A stretch of DNA of 64,000 bases from Thunnus maccoyii. Lineage: Eukaryota; Chordata; Actinopteri; Scombriformes; Scombridae. The position numbers and the translations under genes were made by a program. Shown here in pieces: positions 13,501 to 25,000 of this stretch (positions are counted from its first letter, which is position 1; the number at the start of each line of letters is the position of its first letter). The notes below the pieces were generated by a model. That model made no database searches. It was not told the DNA's origin and saw only the letters and a program-made list of their open reading frames with translations. Where the stretch lies: NCBI RefSeq assembly GCF_910596095.1, contig NC_056543.1, positions 19,855,542-19,919,541 of the forward strand, written 5' to 3'.

Positions 13501-16500
13501 GGCTGCAGGTAAATGAGACAAACCCCAGTCCACCCATCCGTTCCATCCATCTTCATTAAGCACAATATTCAGTCTTACTAAATAAACACTTGTACTCAGT
13601 CCAAATCATTCAATGTTATGTGATTCTATATCAATTGTACAAACATTTTGATTATGCCAGCTCCCTTCATGTCTTTCAGGTTGAGCTGGACACAGCGCAG
13701 CAGCAGGCTTCCCTGCTGAGTCAACAAAAGGAGCTGCTAAGGGAAAGACTGGAGACTATGAGTGATTATCCCTGTTTAAAAAGAGAGAAAGCAGAGCTGC
13801 AGGGGCAACTGCGGCTGCTAAAGAGACAGTTGGAAGAGGCCCAGGAGGAAAACCGGCTTCTCCATGCAGGTGAGGAGTGACTGTCAGCACTAGTACCTCC
13901 TAGGAGTCTTAAAATGCTGTAATTTTCTTCTATATCCAGTTTACCATGAGAAAATAATATAATGTGTGTTTTCTGTCTGTAATAATGTGCAACCAATTCC
14001 TTTGTGGATGGGGAATGTAATGTGTTATAGCAAGTAAATCCATTTCCTACGTTGCATTCAGAGTGCTTGACTCTGGGCTCTTTGTGAGCCGTGGCAGATG
14101 CAGTGTACTGTGAAGCATTCATGCTAGTCTGCCCCACTGCTACAGACTCAGCTGAGTCTTTTTGAATGTGTTCAGGCTGCCAATGTGGGGCCTCTGTGCT
14201 GTGTTTGTAGCTATGCAGACAACTCTCTAAGGAGAAAGCAGAGAGGGAAGGGGGGGATGTGAAGCAGAGTGAAGGGGAGCAGGCAGCACAGTGAGCACAG
14301 ACAGAGAGCTCTCTTTACCCATGGCAGAGAACCAAAATTTTACCTCTCTCTCGGGGATACAGTATTCTTCCTGTTCAAGGATGGGGCGGCGGGGCAGTGG
14401 GCCTCTCTCCTCATCGCTGACAAAAGGCAGCACCATGTTGCCTAAGCCCTATGTGCTGTGCTTTGATGCTGGCCAGAGTATTTAAAAAAGCCACCTTTAA
14501 ATCAGAACAACTTCTATGTATTACGAGATTTTTCATTAGTTTTTCCACTGAAATAGATGCATTCCTCTTTCAGAATATGTTTTGATAATATCTGATAATT
14601 TCCCTCTCAGACATGGGCAAGCCATCCAAAGAGCAGTTGGCCTTGCAGATGGAGCTTCGGAGGCTGCAGAGCGCTCGCAGGCTGGATGAGGAAGAATTTG
14701 ACAACCAGAAACAGGTGCTGCAGGCACAGCTCCAGGCTGAGGTCAGTCACATTACAACCTCTCGCTGAGCGTGGGAAAGAATGAAGTCAGCTTTTTTTTT
14801 TAATTTCCTTTGTTATATCTCACCTTGGAGAATTGCTTGTGTAATTTGGTTTTGTCCCTACATCTGTGTTTCCAGTGACCTATTCTTGTTTGTGCAAAGT
14901 ATAGCTTTATGTCTGCTGTTCCGTGCAGGTGGAACGATGTGCTCAGCTTAAGGCCCAGCTGACAGAGTGTGAGGAGAGGTCACAGTGGATGACTGGACAT
15001 GTTGAGGACATCAAAATGCAGCTTCGCCAAACTCAACAAGGTACCCTGTTGACTAGACATGCATTTTGTCATGTGATTCAAAAGTGACATCTAAAGGAAT
15101 TGTTTGACATTTAAGGAAATATAAAAGGTAAAAAAATCTGGATACCAGTACCTCTAAATCTCACTAATTGATACATCATATTTGTTAATTTTGCTTAAAA
15201 AACCCAAGTATTAAAAGGACAAAATGTGCTTATGTACTAGAACTACTTCTCTGCTGGTTACCCAGCAACCTCACGGTGATGAAAAGACTCAAGGAAGTCA
15301 CTGCTCCAGGCCAAGAAATAGTTCAGTACATAACGCTTCATAAAAACACAACGTTTTGAATAAGAGCATTTAGCAAAATGTCAAACTCTTCCTTTAAATC
15401 CTCTAAAAGGGAGGTAATTTTGAAAATTTAAAGGCTTCACACAAAATTTGGATAGTAGATAGTAGTAGCAACTGGATCTTAGGTTTATATGCATGTTTAG
15501 AGTTCTTTCTTTTCTGAAATTAGTTTAACAAACTTTTTTTCAGGTCTGAGCTGTTTTTATGGTGGTTGGTCTTTTGTATTAGATGTCAACTATCTTGTTG
15601 TTTGCTTGTTTCCTCTTTTTCTTCCTTCCCTTTCTTTTTTGTGATCCATTCAATGATGACAGCTCTTGAAAATGAAGTGCTGCGTAACCCCAAGCCGTCT
15701 CTTGTTGATCGGTCGGTATTGGAGCTCAGTGCTGACAAGCTGGTTCCTCCTGACATCTATGTGGACAGAGCCGTGCTGAGGGGCAGGATGGGTTATGATG
15801 ATGTTTATGAAGCAGGTGGGCCCTTGCGAGGATGCAAGTCACCTTGGAATGAGCCTCCAGATTCTGACTTGGAGCTGGTGGCTGAAGCCAAAGCTCGGAT
15901 CCAGGAGCTGCAGAAGGAGGCTGAGACCTTGGAGGAAGCCTACAGGAACTACCAGCAGAGGGCAGTGCGCTCCACCATCTCACACATGCTTCCCCCAAGA
16001 CCACTTTCCCCTCAACGAGCACATCCTATACATCAGCCTGACTCTCCCCTGAGGAAACACGTTTCTCACCACTCAACCCACAAACAAAAGGTCTTGCACA
16101 GACCGCTCTCTCCCCAAACTACCAGAACCCCTTCCTTGGCATCCCATGACACCAGAAACACCTTACCACCTGCACAGTCAAGAGTGACCTTTTCAGAGGA
16201 CCAAAACCAGCCCCAGACCTCAGGTCTTTTCACTGACCATCTCCATTCAGTGGCTGTACCACTGTTTGCAAGAGATGGACATCCTCTGGATGAAAACTCA
16301 CCACCATCCAGGTGTCAGTCGTCCTCTCTGCACTCTCCCTCCAGGAAAAAGCTTCAAAGAGAGATCACAGAAGGTACCTTCAAAGATTGTTTTATCCTGT
16401 CAAAATACTTCAAAGTATTAGATGCACCAGCTTCTTTTAACTGCCAAGAAATAAACAATGGTTTCATGTTGTCAGTGTTCAAATAAGGCACATTTAACAT

Positions 16501-19197
16501 ATGTTTAATTAATGTTCCACAACATTCAAACGTTCAAAACAGTCAGTCCATATCTTTTTGACAGTCTAATAGTAATAATCTTTCTCCCATGAGGGTATTG
16601 CTTAACATGAAGTTTTTGCCCCTGCTAGAGGCAGTTGTGTCTTTGATGGCGTTCCCAGAGCTGTCATCTGACAGACAGCTCCCTCGTGCCCCCCACGACG
16701 AGGTGGCGACCTCAGGTGACTTTTCCTCTGAGCTCAGTCCACCTCGCAGTCCTCAGCTCAAGAGCACTGCACGAGACCCACCCAGGTACCATCTGGCACT
16801 GCTTTGGCAAGGACAGTACAACATATTTAGGTTTTTTTTTTTTACAGACTGACAGTGAATACTAATGCCCTTATCTTTGTCTTGGTGTTGTTTCAGTGCA
16901 CCAAAGCAACATCCTGACTTCTCCAGCTCGGAGTCCTCCCCACAGCCTGAGAAGATAAACCTTGAAGATCTCACAGGGATTTTGCCAGGTACTCTACACT
17001 AGTGTGTGTTGTTTTTACTTATTATTGTCTAAATGTTTGTGATCTTAATTCACTGCATTGTACTTGATGCACTGCTGCCTAATCCCTGTGAGGTGATTGG
17101 ACTGACCCACGGCGCCCAGCACGGCTTGGTCATGACATTGCATTTGACGTATGATCACATAATTATTGTCAAAGGGGAATTTCAATTTAATGGCACATAA
17201 AGTACTTTTACAGTTCTGTTGCATGTTGTATGACTGTTTGTAAGACATGGAGCAGGGATGGCAAGCTCTTTGGAAATTCATTTCAAAAGTGCAATTACTA
17301 TAATAATTACCTTTTTAATACTGGAATTTTCCTGGTTCTGCCAAAAGCTTTCAGTGTATCCTGGAATGAACAGCCACACATTACATATTGTTTATTTTAC
17401 ATGACTGCAATGGATGATGGCAATGGTGCTGAAGTGCTGAATAGTGTGATGTGCATTGTGCCCTATCTGTGTGTAGAAAAAAATGTGAACAGTCATTGCA
17501 TGTATTCTCATACTTTCCCTAGTGATGCATTTTTGTATGTAAAAGCAACTTATTTCAGATTTCAGTCACTTAAATTTAAATGAAATCACACTAACAAAAT
17601 GGAGTATATCCGGTATGGAGGTTTTGGATCTTGGACTGGCTGTCTTTTAATGAGTGTGTGACCAGCCTCCAAAGTGTCCTTTCAGTGGCCCTGCACAATG
17701 GTGAAGATGAAGGGCAGCTGATTATGTATTCTGTGCTGGTCCTCTGGCCCTGTTGCATTATGGTGGAGCATAAAAGATCTCTTTGTGCGTGTCTCCCTCC
17801 AGAACCCGGCCACATTCCAGAGCTTCTCCTGGACACTGCTGTCCCTCTCTCTGAGGAGGCCCCTGACGGCCCCACTGTCCCCCGCCCACAGACTCCACAG
17901 GACCTCCCAGAAGCCCTGATAGACGCACAGGGTCAAGCGGGTGAGTCGTTAGCCCCAATATCCAACCCCACTACCCCTCTCCCACCCCCCCACACACACA
18001 CATATTTTAAAGCAAAGTCTTGGTCAACCCCAAATGACAGGAACCTTGTTGTTCTACTGAAGTCAGACACCCTGTTCATCTTCTACTGTATACCATCAGT
18101 GTCATTGTGCTCTCACATCACTCATCATACTGCAGCCATTCTTTAGTACATTAATGTTCATATCAAAGTAACATACCATTAAAATACAACCGATGTACAT
18201 CATCTCAACCCATATGTTCTTCCACAGTCCCACAAACCTCAGGTGAATTTTCTTGGGAAGAAGACAAAGAAGATGAAGAGCAGAGATGGGAAAGAGAGAG
18301 AAAAGAAAAACAAGAACGAAGGCAAAGAGAGCTAGAGGAGGCCAGAGAGAGGGAGCTGCAAGAGCTTGAAAGACTGGAGATAGAGATGGTAATGATTATC
18401 TTGAACTCAGTTCTTTTTAAAATGTCTTTTGCTGACCTTTTACATATTCATGGACACTGAGAAAAGATAGCTTGATGAGATGAACATTGACGGTATCTGT
18501 GCCTGACTAGCTTTCGCAAGAGGTGGAGCAGCCGAGACAGGAAGAAGAAGAAGAAGAAACAGGGATTAAGGAAGGAGGAGAAGAAGAGGCAGAGAATGCT
18601 GGGGAGAAGTCTAAAGGTGAAAATCCCTTGGAGAAATACATGAAGATGGTCCTGGAAGCAAGAGAAAAGCAGCATGCACAGGTGAGTTGCACCCACCCTT
18701 TTGCCTGAAGCTACTGCAGAACTTTTATAACGGATGTGGAGAAACTGAGCATTAAACTTTATGTGTTTTATGTCAAGAACCCTGAAAGAGAAGAGGCAGC
18801 ACATATGAGCCCTGAGGCGAAGAGTTTGTCTGAGGAGAAAGATGACAGGTAACTGAAAAAGGATGAATAGATTTGCAGCTTTATTTGTGTACAGAACAAC
18901 TTAAGTTTAATATTTCATGCTGTTGCGGCAGGAATGTTTAATAATAATAATATAAACCTACATAATCCTAAAAAAACATTTAATTTCTTTCGTGGTTTCT
19001 CATCTACTGGTCTTTTATATCATGTTATTTGATGTGGATATATGTTGTCTAAGGATGAGTTAATTGAGAATTATGTCACTATTTTTTGGCTTTGGGTTTT
19101 TTTTCATGTCCCTGGAGGCTTTCACTAATCAACTTACTTTTGTTTTGCCAGCATTGCAGCATATTCACACAAGGATGAAGATGATGATTTCTGGTGA
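10501..19197 (+). CDS. ofd1: ofd1, centriole and centriolar satellite protein, 22 coding exons
   Basis: Coding exons: 10501-10581, 10674-10877, 11334-11402, 11497-11524, 11616-11723, 11815-11951, 12078-12251, 12378-12484, 12585-12704, 13256-13329, 13417-13508, 13680-13869, 14611-14741, 14929-15040, 15663-16373, 16629-16785, 16897-16988, 17803-17940, 18228-18388, 18511-18681, 18778-18848, 19152-19197. The sum is 3174 nt, all phases close, and the product has 1057 residues (human about 1012). Features: [20 protein letters not shown] at the N-terminus, LisH motif about 59-91 ([20 protein letters not shown]), coiled coils about 180-540, a Ser/Pro-rich middle, a Glu/Arg-rich helix about 915-1010 with [10 protein letters not shown], and an acidic end DEDDDFW. 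OFD1 controls centriole length and ciliogenesis. Acceptor at 10477-10478 places the ATG in exon 2. Confidence 0.96.
10913..11272. repeat. interspersed repeat in ofd1 intron (GGGCTGG-TGATATGGAC type)
   Basis: The segment starts TAGGGCTGGTTGATATGGAC and ends with runs of ATATCACAATATC and TGATATGTTGCC. This is a known style of teleost non-autonomous DNA element whose ends are GGGCTGGGCGATATGG and its complement. Here both ends are degraded. It lies wholly inside the intron between 10878 and 11333. Confidence 0.6.
12860..13115 (+). repeat. interspersed repeat, copy 1 of the GACAAAACAAGACATTTG family
   Basis: Contains TTGCAGCTTCTCAATCATGA, ACTGACAAAACAAGACATTT and ATGTCACCATGAGCTCT. Related but diverged copies are at 35235-35465 (same sense) and 41270-41435 (reverse sense) in this window. 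It is a frequent teleost repeat of uncertain class, here in the ofd1 intron 12705-13255. Confidence 0.6.
15091..15397. mobile_element. TTAA-type MITE in ofd1 intron
   Basis: The left end reads CTAAAGGAATTGTTTGACAT. The right end is the complement of TTAAAGGAAGAGTTTGACAT (15394-15397 is TTAA). The inverted ends match well, and the left TTAA has mutated to CTAA. A truncated relative begins at 32263. The element lies between exons 14929-15040 and 15663-16373. Confidence 0.7.
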
Positions 19198-19320
19198 ACT
19201 GGTTGTCCCATAAACCACTGAATTATACAAGCTTCTCTAGTCTTGCACTGTTTTAAATTTGATGTTTGTATTGTGTGTGTATATTTTGTACTTTTTTGCT
19301 TTTGTTTCATCAACTATACG

Positions 19321-19326
19321 AATAAA
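19321..19326 (+). terminator. ofd1: poly(A) signal of ofd1 (AATAAA)
   Basis: AATAAA occurs 124 bp after the ofd1 stop and is preceded by a T/G-rich 3'UTR. It is the only canonical signal close to the stop, so a short 3'UTR is likely. Confidence 0.7.
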
Positions 19327-19435
19327 TCATATTGGAATAAGACTTTTTTTGATTGACTGTACAATATAAAATAAGCTATTCTTATCTTGAAAGGAGAAAA
19401 AAAAACACAGCAACAGTAGTTTTTTAAATTATTTT

Positions 19436-22083
19436 TTTATTTTCATAAAAACAGTCAACAGGCCAGTTGTGTAATGTCATAAAAGGGATTCCAGTCAGAC
19501 AGGATGTTGGATTGTTGTCCTCCTGGTGATTGATAGGTAGCCTTTATTCTTCCATTTTTGGTTCATTCAAGAGGAAACATGGCATACAAAGATACAATGT
19601 GATGTAAATTAACTTCTTGTAAATCTGCCACGTTTCTACTCGGCCAGCTTAGCCCTGCAGGTTACATTACAGGTTCTGTGCTACAATATCTCACAGATAC
19701 TGTATATTTATTGATAAAACATTGGACAAAGTGACAGTCACAATGGCATTCATACTTTGGCTGAAATTTACAATTTAGATTGCTGTACAATTAGATAAAT
19801 GACTGGTGTTGCAATTAATGGTTATTTTAACATTTTAAGAATTACGCTTCAATAATTCGTGAGGAAGCCCTTGACATTCATAAAAAATACAGTATACTAT
19901 CAGGCAACAAAATAATGATTCATATACTTTTGACTTGAATAAAAGAACCTAAAAAGCATCTAAAACTACTCAGCTACATAAAATAGATTAATTTGTATTC
20001 AGTTAGAAAAAAAGGAAACAGGCAAACACTGCCTACTACTGCTGTCAGTATACATGACTGTATATCACTTATATCACTGCAGAAACAGTTGTCTTCATGC
20101 AACAAAGAATCATCAAGTTATCCCTGTAACTCAGCTAACACAAATAAAAGATTACACGAGTAATTATGTCAACCTTATGACAATTGCACATCAAAAACAA
20201 ATGCAATTATAGAAAAGTATGAAAACATTTTTTAAGTGGTTTTATCTTCAAAAATAACAAAACATCACTAAAAATCCTGACTTGTAATAAATTTACATTG
20301 TTCACACCTACTAACTTCTTTAGATTCAGTTCGGATCTACATTTTTTTTGTACCAAAGCACATGGGACAAGATTTTTAAGTTATTCTTGTTTCATTAAGT
20401 AAATTATGATAATACTGTAGAGATTTTACAACAGATATTAAGCTGAAAGCAGATGAGGGGTCAGAGAGCTCTCTTCATTGGCAAGCTTTTTTTTTTTTTT
20501 TAAATTTCCCTAATTTTTTTTAAGAATGAATGTCCCTCTATTTTATTGGCAGCAGTCCACATTTAGCAAGCAAGTTCATCTTATTGCATCATAAAAATTA
20601 AATTCTATGATACTGTGATGCAGAGGAGCTCCTGATGTATGCATTTTGTTTACTTTACAGCTACCCTAGTACATACTATGTGTTTTAGAAATGTTTTTTT
20701 TTTTAACATCATAATGAAATTTTTCAAACCATACTTTTACCAGGAGAAGTGTTGTTTGTTCCAGTGTTCCATAGGCTCTAGTGCACACCTGAGGTAGTGT
20801 TAATGTAGGCCATGAAAGTTCTGACTTTTAAAGGATAAGGCTGGCGATTTTATATATTTTTCATATTGTCAAAAAAATATCATGTGTAGAGCTAAACCAA
20901 CAACCTTAAAAGTATTGTGTGTGTATCCAAAGCCTGATATCTTATTCCTCTGTGCCGTAGACCTCTGCTGTTGTCCACAAAACTATTAAAAACTCATTAA
21001 TGGGTCACACTGCTGCACTGGATGACATGTTCCCTCGCCCCAAATTATGGTCAGTAGTTTGTTTAGAAATGGTTCCAAGGACTAATAACAGCGATCACGT
21101 TTTCCTTCTCCGGAGAGTAGTAAGGCAGTTGGTTCAGTTTACAGTGATTCACTATCTTGTTGTGCTACATATCACAACCTCTTAACTTTGCACTGAAGTT
21201 CTCTGAGAAATTTACAATGTAGTACAAAGTTGTGATACTGCAACAAGCGGGCGTAGCGTTGTAAACGGAACCGTGTTCCTGGTTCCTGCACATGCACAGT
21301 GCTGTCTGCCTGAACTACTCTCCAGAGACTGAAAAATAAAGAAAATTACCAGCCTTATCTTTTAAGTTATAGCTGTACAATGAAAATTAGAATCTATAAT
21401 CAGTGATTAAAACTCAAATGATCACTTATTGAGATAGTAATGTGGTTAAATACCTCTTTTACAACAGAACGTGGTGCACATTTTATATTTTACCTGTGAA
21501 GCAGATTCTGAAATAGTCAGTCTTGTGTCAGTACTGTGTGACGCACTAACTCAGATTGGTTGTAAGGCCTTTGATCTTGTGTATAATTAATCTGCATTTT
21601 TGACTGAAAAAAATGAGGAAAAAAGTCATGTATACATTCCCTTGCTGAAAACTGGCAACCACAGATTGGAAGAAAGACAGAGCAAGACTGTAAAACAAAC
21701 TTGTTATGTGTTGTATAAGAATAGTGCAATGTCTCAAGCTTCACCAGCAAAAAATGTCTATAAAAACATGAATATCAGAATTCAAAATCAAAACTTTCTT
21801 TTCCCTACAGAAAAAAAAACAAAAAAACAAAAAAAAAAACAGCATAAATGAAACTTAAAGTAGCAGTTCCAAAACACTTCTCTGTGAGTTAGTGCAGAAA
21901 GCAGTACTGATGCATTAGTTGGTTAGGAGCCTGGTTAGTACTGCACAGTGTCAGGGCAGTTGGCAGGTTATATTAGCTGAGCGTTGCCTTGGTCCAAAGG
22001 GGCCACAGTGGTTGGCCTCAGTGTCTATGTGTCATTTGCATATGTGTGTGTGTGTTTGTGTGGAGTGTGAGTGTGTAATATCC
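19436..22083 (-). other. gpm6b: gpm6b 3'UTR (about 2.6 kb)
   Basis: After the gpm6b stop (22084-22086) the minus strand runs about 2.6 kb, AT-rich and without other exons, to an AATAAA at 19436-19441. This is about 110 bp from the ofd1 signal. Long 3'UTRs are typical of M6-family mRNAs. A MITE lies inside it. The exact 3' end is inferred; nearer signals may also be used. Confidence 0.45.
20828..21365. mobile_element. TTAA-flanked MITE (538 bp) in the gpm6b 3'UTR
   Basis: TTAA is at both ends (20828-20831 and 21362-21365). The inverted termini are TTAAAGGATAAGGCTGG and the complement of TTAAAAGATAAGGCTGG, with one mismatch in 17. TTAA duplication and this length suggest a piggyBac-mobilised non-autonomous element. 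If the 3'UTR extends to 19436, the element is transcribed in gpm6b mRNA. Confidence 0.75.
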
Positions 22084-25000
22084 TTATGTGTAGGAATTGA
22101 GGCATTCCTTTGAGCGTGAGGTGATGTCCTGCAGCTCCCGCTCTTCCTTCATTTTGATGTCTTGGTAGGCATGCATTTGACTGGCATCCTTAAGGTAGGC
22201 CCAGTTTGCTGAGAGAATCATGAGGAAGTGGATCTGGAAGAGAAGGGTGAGGTGGATGGCCGGTGAGCATGTCAAAGATGCAAAGCAAGCTACAGGAGTC
22301 CAAGCTACAGTACGTACATCACAGACATACACGAACATAAAGTTAAGCTTTTAAAAAAGACTTAACACACGAGGGTGACAAAAGACATTACAGTTACAAT
22401 TATTGTAACATTACTGTTACAATTACCACTAATACTGGAGTTACTATCTTGCTTTGCACATTACTACAGAAATTACACCTTTAAAGCATGAGGATGAGTA
22501 GAGAAAGAGAGCAACATGCAAGCTTTGTGCAGCTGTAAATTGCTGGAGGTTAGTGCAAAGCATGAGATTATGCATTTTGAAAATCTGACCCTGTTCCATG
22601 TGCATCTCAGTATTATTTCCTTTAACACTCTTTCTGTAGGATTTATAAGAAATAGACCAGGGTAGGGATACTTTTGTAAACAAAGATTGTTTATTTTATA
22701 TAGAAAGTAAAAGCTACAGTCTTCAAAAACGTAGGAGAAAATTAAATATATGAAATATGGAGTATAAGTCACTATAAACAGATCAAAGAATCCGAAAAAT
22801 GTAAGCATGCAGGCTCAGTGTTAAGATAAAAACAAATGGCTCTTTAATGGCACTTTGAGAGAGAAAAAAGGAAAATGTATGAAACAAAACATCAACTTCA
22901 TAGCTGAGGCTATACCAGCGTCAGCTCTCATAGAAAAAAATACATTTAATCTACTCTAAAATAGGAGAATTTCTTTTTATAAAATACATGAAATTAAAAC
23001 AAGGCTTAGGGCCTCATGCAGAAGTATACCCCTGGTACTGGCCTAACCCTTCATAGTGTGCGGTGCTAGGTATGTGCAGTTACTTTGAAATCTACAAGAC
23101 ACAACTGGTCACCATCATACTCATCAGCATAATAAAGGTGATGAAAGGTTTTTAGTTCGGTTTAGAATCTAACAAAGTAAATGAATACTGAATGTTCTCT
23201 GTGTAACACTTGATGGTTTCATGGGTTGGTACCGAAATGTAAAGGCTAAGCAAAGAAACCAAAGAAATATAAAAAGGACAAGGCACTTGGCCACCGCTAC
23301 TTTGCCATCGTAGCTAGTCCTTTCACAAATGTAGAAGAATTCATCATCACCAAAACTGCTAATCTGGCTATTGAAAACATAAAGCCTGAGAACACCTTCA
23401 TTATTTGTCATCAGATGTCCACATAAAATCATTTCAGAGCTTTACACTATACATCTCTATCCAGAATTCTTAATGTAACTCAGTGTAAAGATCATGTTTT
23501 AATTGTGTTTCAACCTGCATACGTAAAATAATATTTAAATTAAATTTAAAATGTATATTTCACAAGTGACTCAGGAGTTCGTGCACAAATTCGCATTTCA
23601 GCTCTGACTCTAGTCAACTGATGCTCGTCTGATTATGTAAGGTGAAGTACTGCATGCTAAATACTGTGTGTTTTTTTTTTTTTAAATCTGAAATACTCAT
23701 GCAGTTGATGCCTTTGTGCAGGTCAAAATCAGCTTTACGCAATACGAATATAAATAACACTGGTGTGGTCTTCTATAAAATTTGATGGTGACATATTTCT
23801 ATGAGTGAGTGCCAAGGAAAGCAGAACAAACTAGTCAACTAAACACCACCCCATTCTGAAGACAACTTTCATCAGGTGTCCTCAGACAAGCAAAATCCCT
23901 GGATACCAAATGCTAAAGGCAGCATACAATCAGCTATTTACACTTCATGTGATTACTAATGGAGAGATGTTGATTTTCTTTTTCTATTCTCAGGTTTTTA
24001 GTTCATTTCTTGTCAGTGGCAACTGTCTCTACTCAGCGCAGCCTCAAATGCTGCACCGTGCTCTTAAAACAGTTTAAAACTTAGTGCAGCAGTCTTCTCG
24101 ACTCTTAAACTTCAAAACAGCAAAGTTATAAGTGGTAGCCATCATGTAGATCAGCTGGTGGAAGAGAACAGAGAAGGTGGTAAGAGAACATGCCGGTGAC
24201 GTCTTCGTCACTAGTATTGTGACAAGTTAGTAAAGTGACCTGTCATTTTCCAGCAGTAAAAAGTTAAAAGTAAAGGAAAAAGGACCGTAACTTATGGTTT
24301 TAGTCCTACAAACTCATTATTGAAATTTTTAGAAATGATTATTTATGATGCCCAAAAAGTAAGTGCAATGAAATCCAGGACAAACTGCACTCTGTTCATC
24401 CTAAAATAAAAATGGGGCCATGTGCATCTAAGCAGATGGTAAACAGCAAATGGAATTGGAGCTGAGGAAAAGCCTGTGTGTAAATTTCCTTGGTGTAGTT
24501 ACACAAACCATTAAGTGAATGAGAAGAGAAGCACTTGACACATGATCCCCTGATGCAAACTGTGCAAAGATGGACTAAAGGGATTGGATGGAGAGACTGG
24601 AGAGCTGCTTACCAGAGCGATCACAGTGGCTCCTGCCCCAGCGCACGCTACAATGTACAGGTGATAAGACAGGTAGAACTGGAAACAGACAAGCAACAGT
24701 GATTGTTGTTCAGTTTTTTAAAAACATTTGTATTTATGTTGTAGGGCTGTAGTCTCCTGGTTGAGTGGTCGATTAGCTGGTCGATATGCTCTCGTCTGAC
24801 CAAATTCTCATTGGTCGAATAATCGCCGCGTTACCTTCATAAGGAGAGAAGTGCTACATCAGTAGCCTTCCAGGATTAATCCATTATTTCCTGCGGCGGG
24901 AGGGACAAACTAACAAATTACCTGTTACCTGTGAAAACGGGGGTAATTTGTTGTATTCAAAACACCCCTGTTGTTTTCACAACTTTGAACTTGCCCAACC

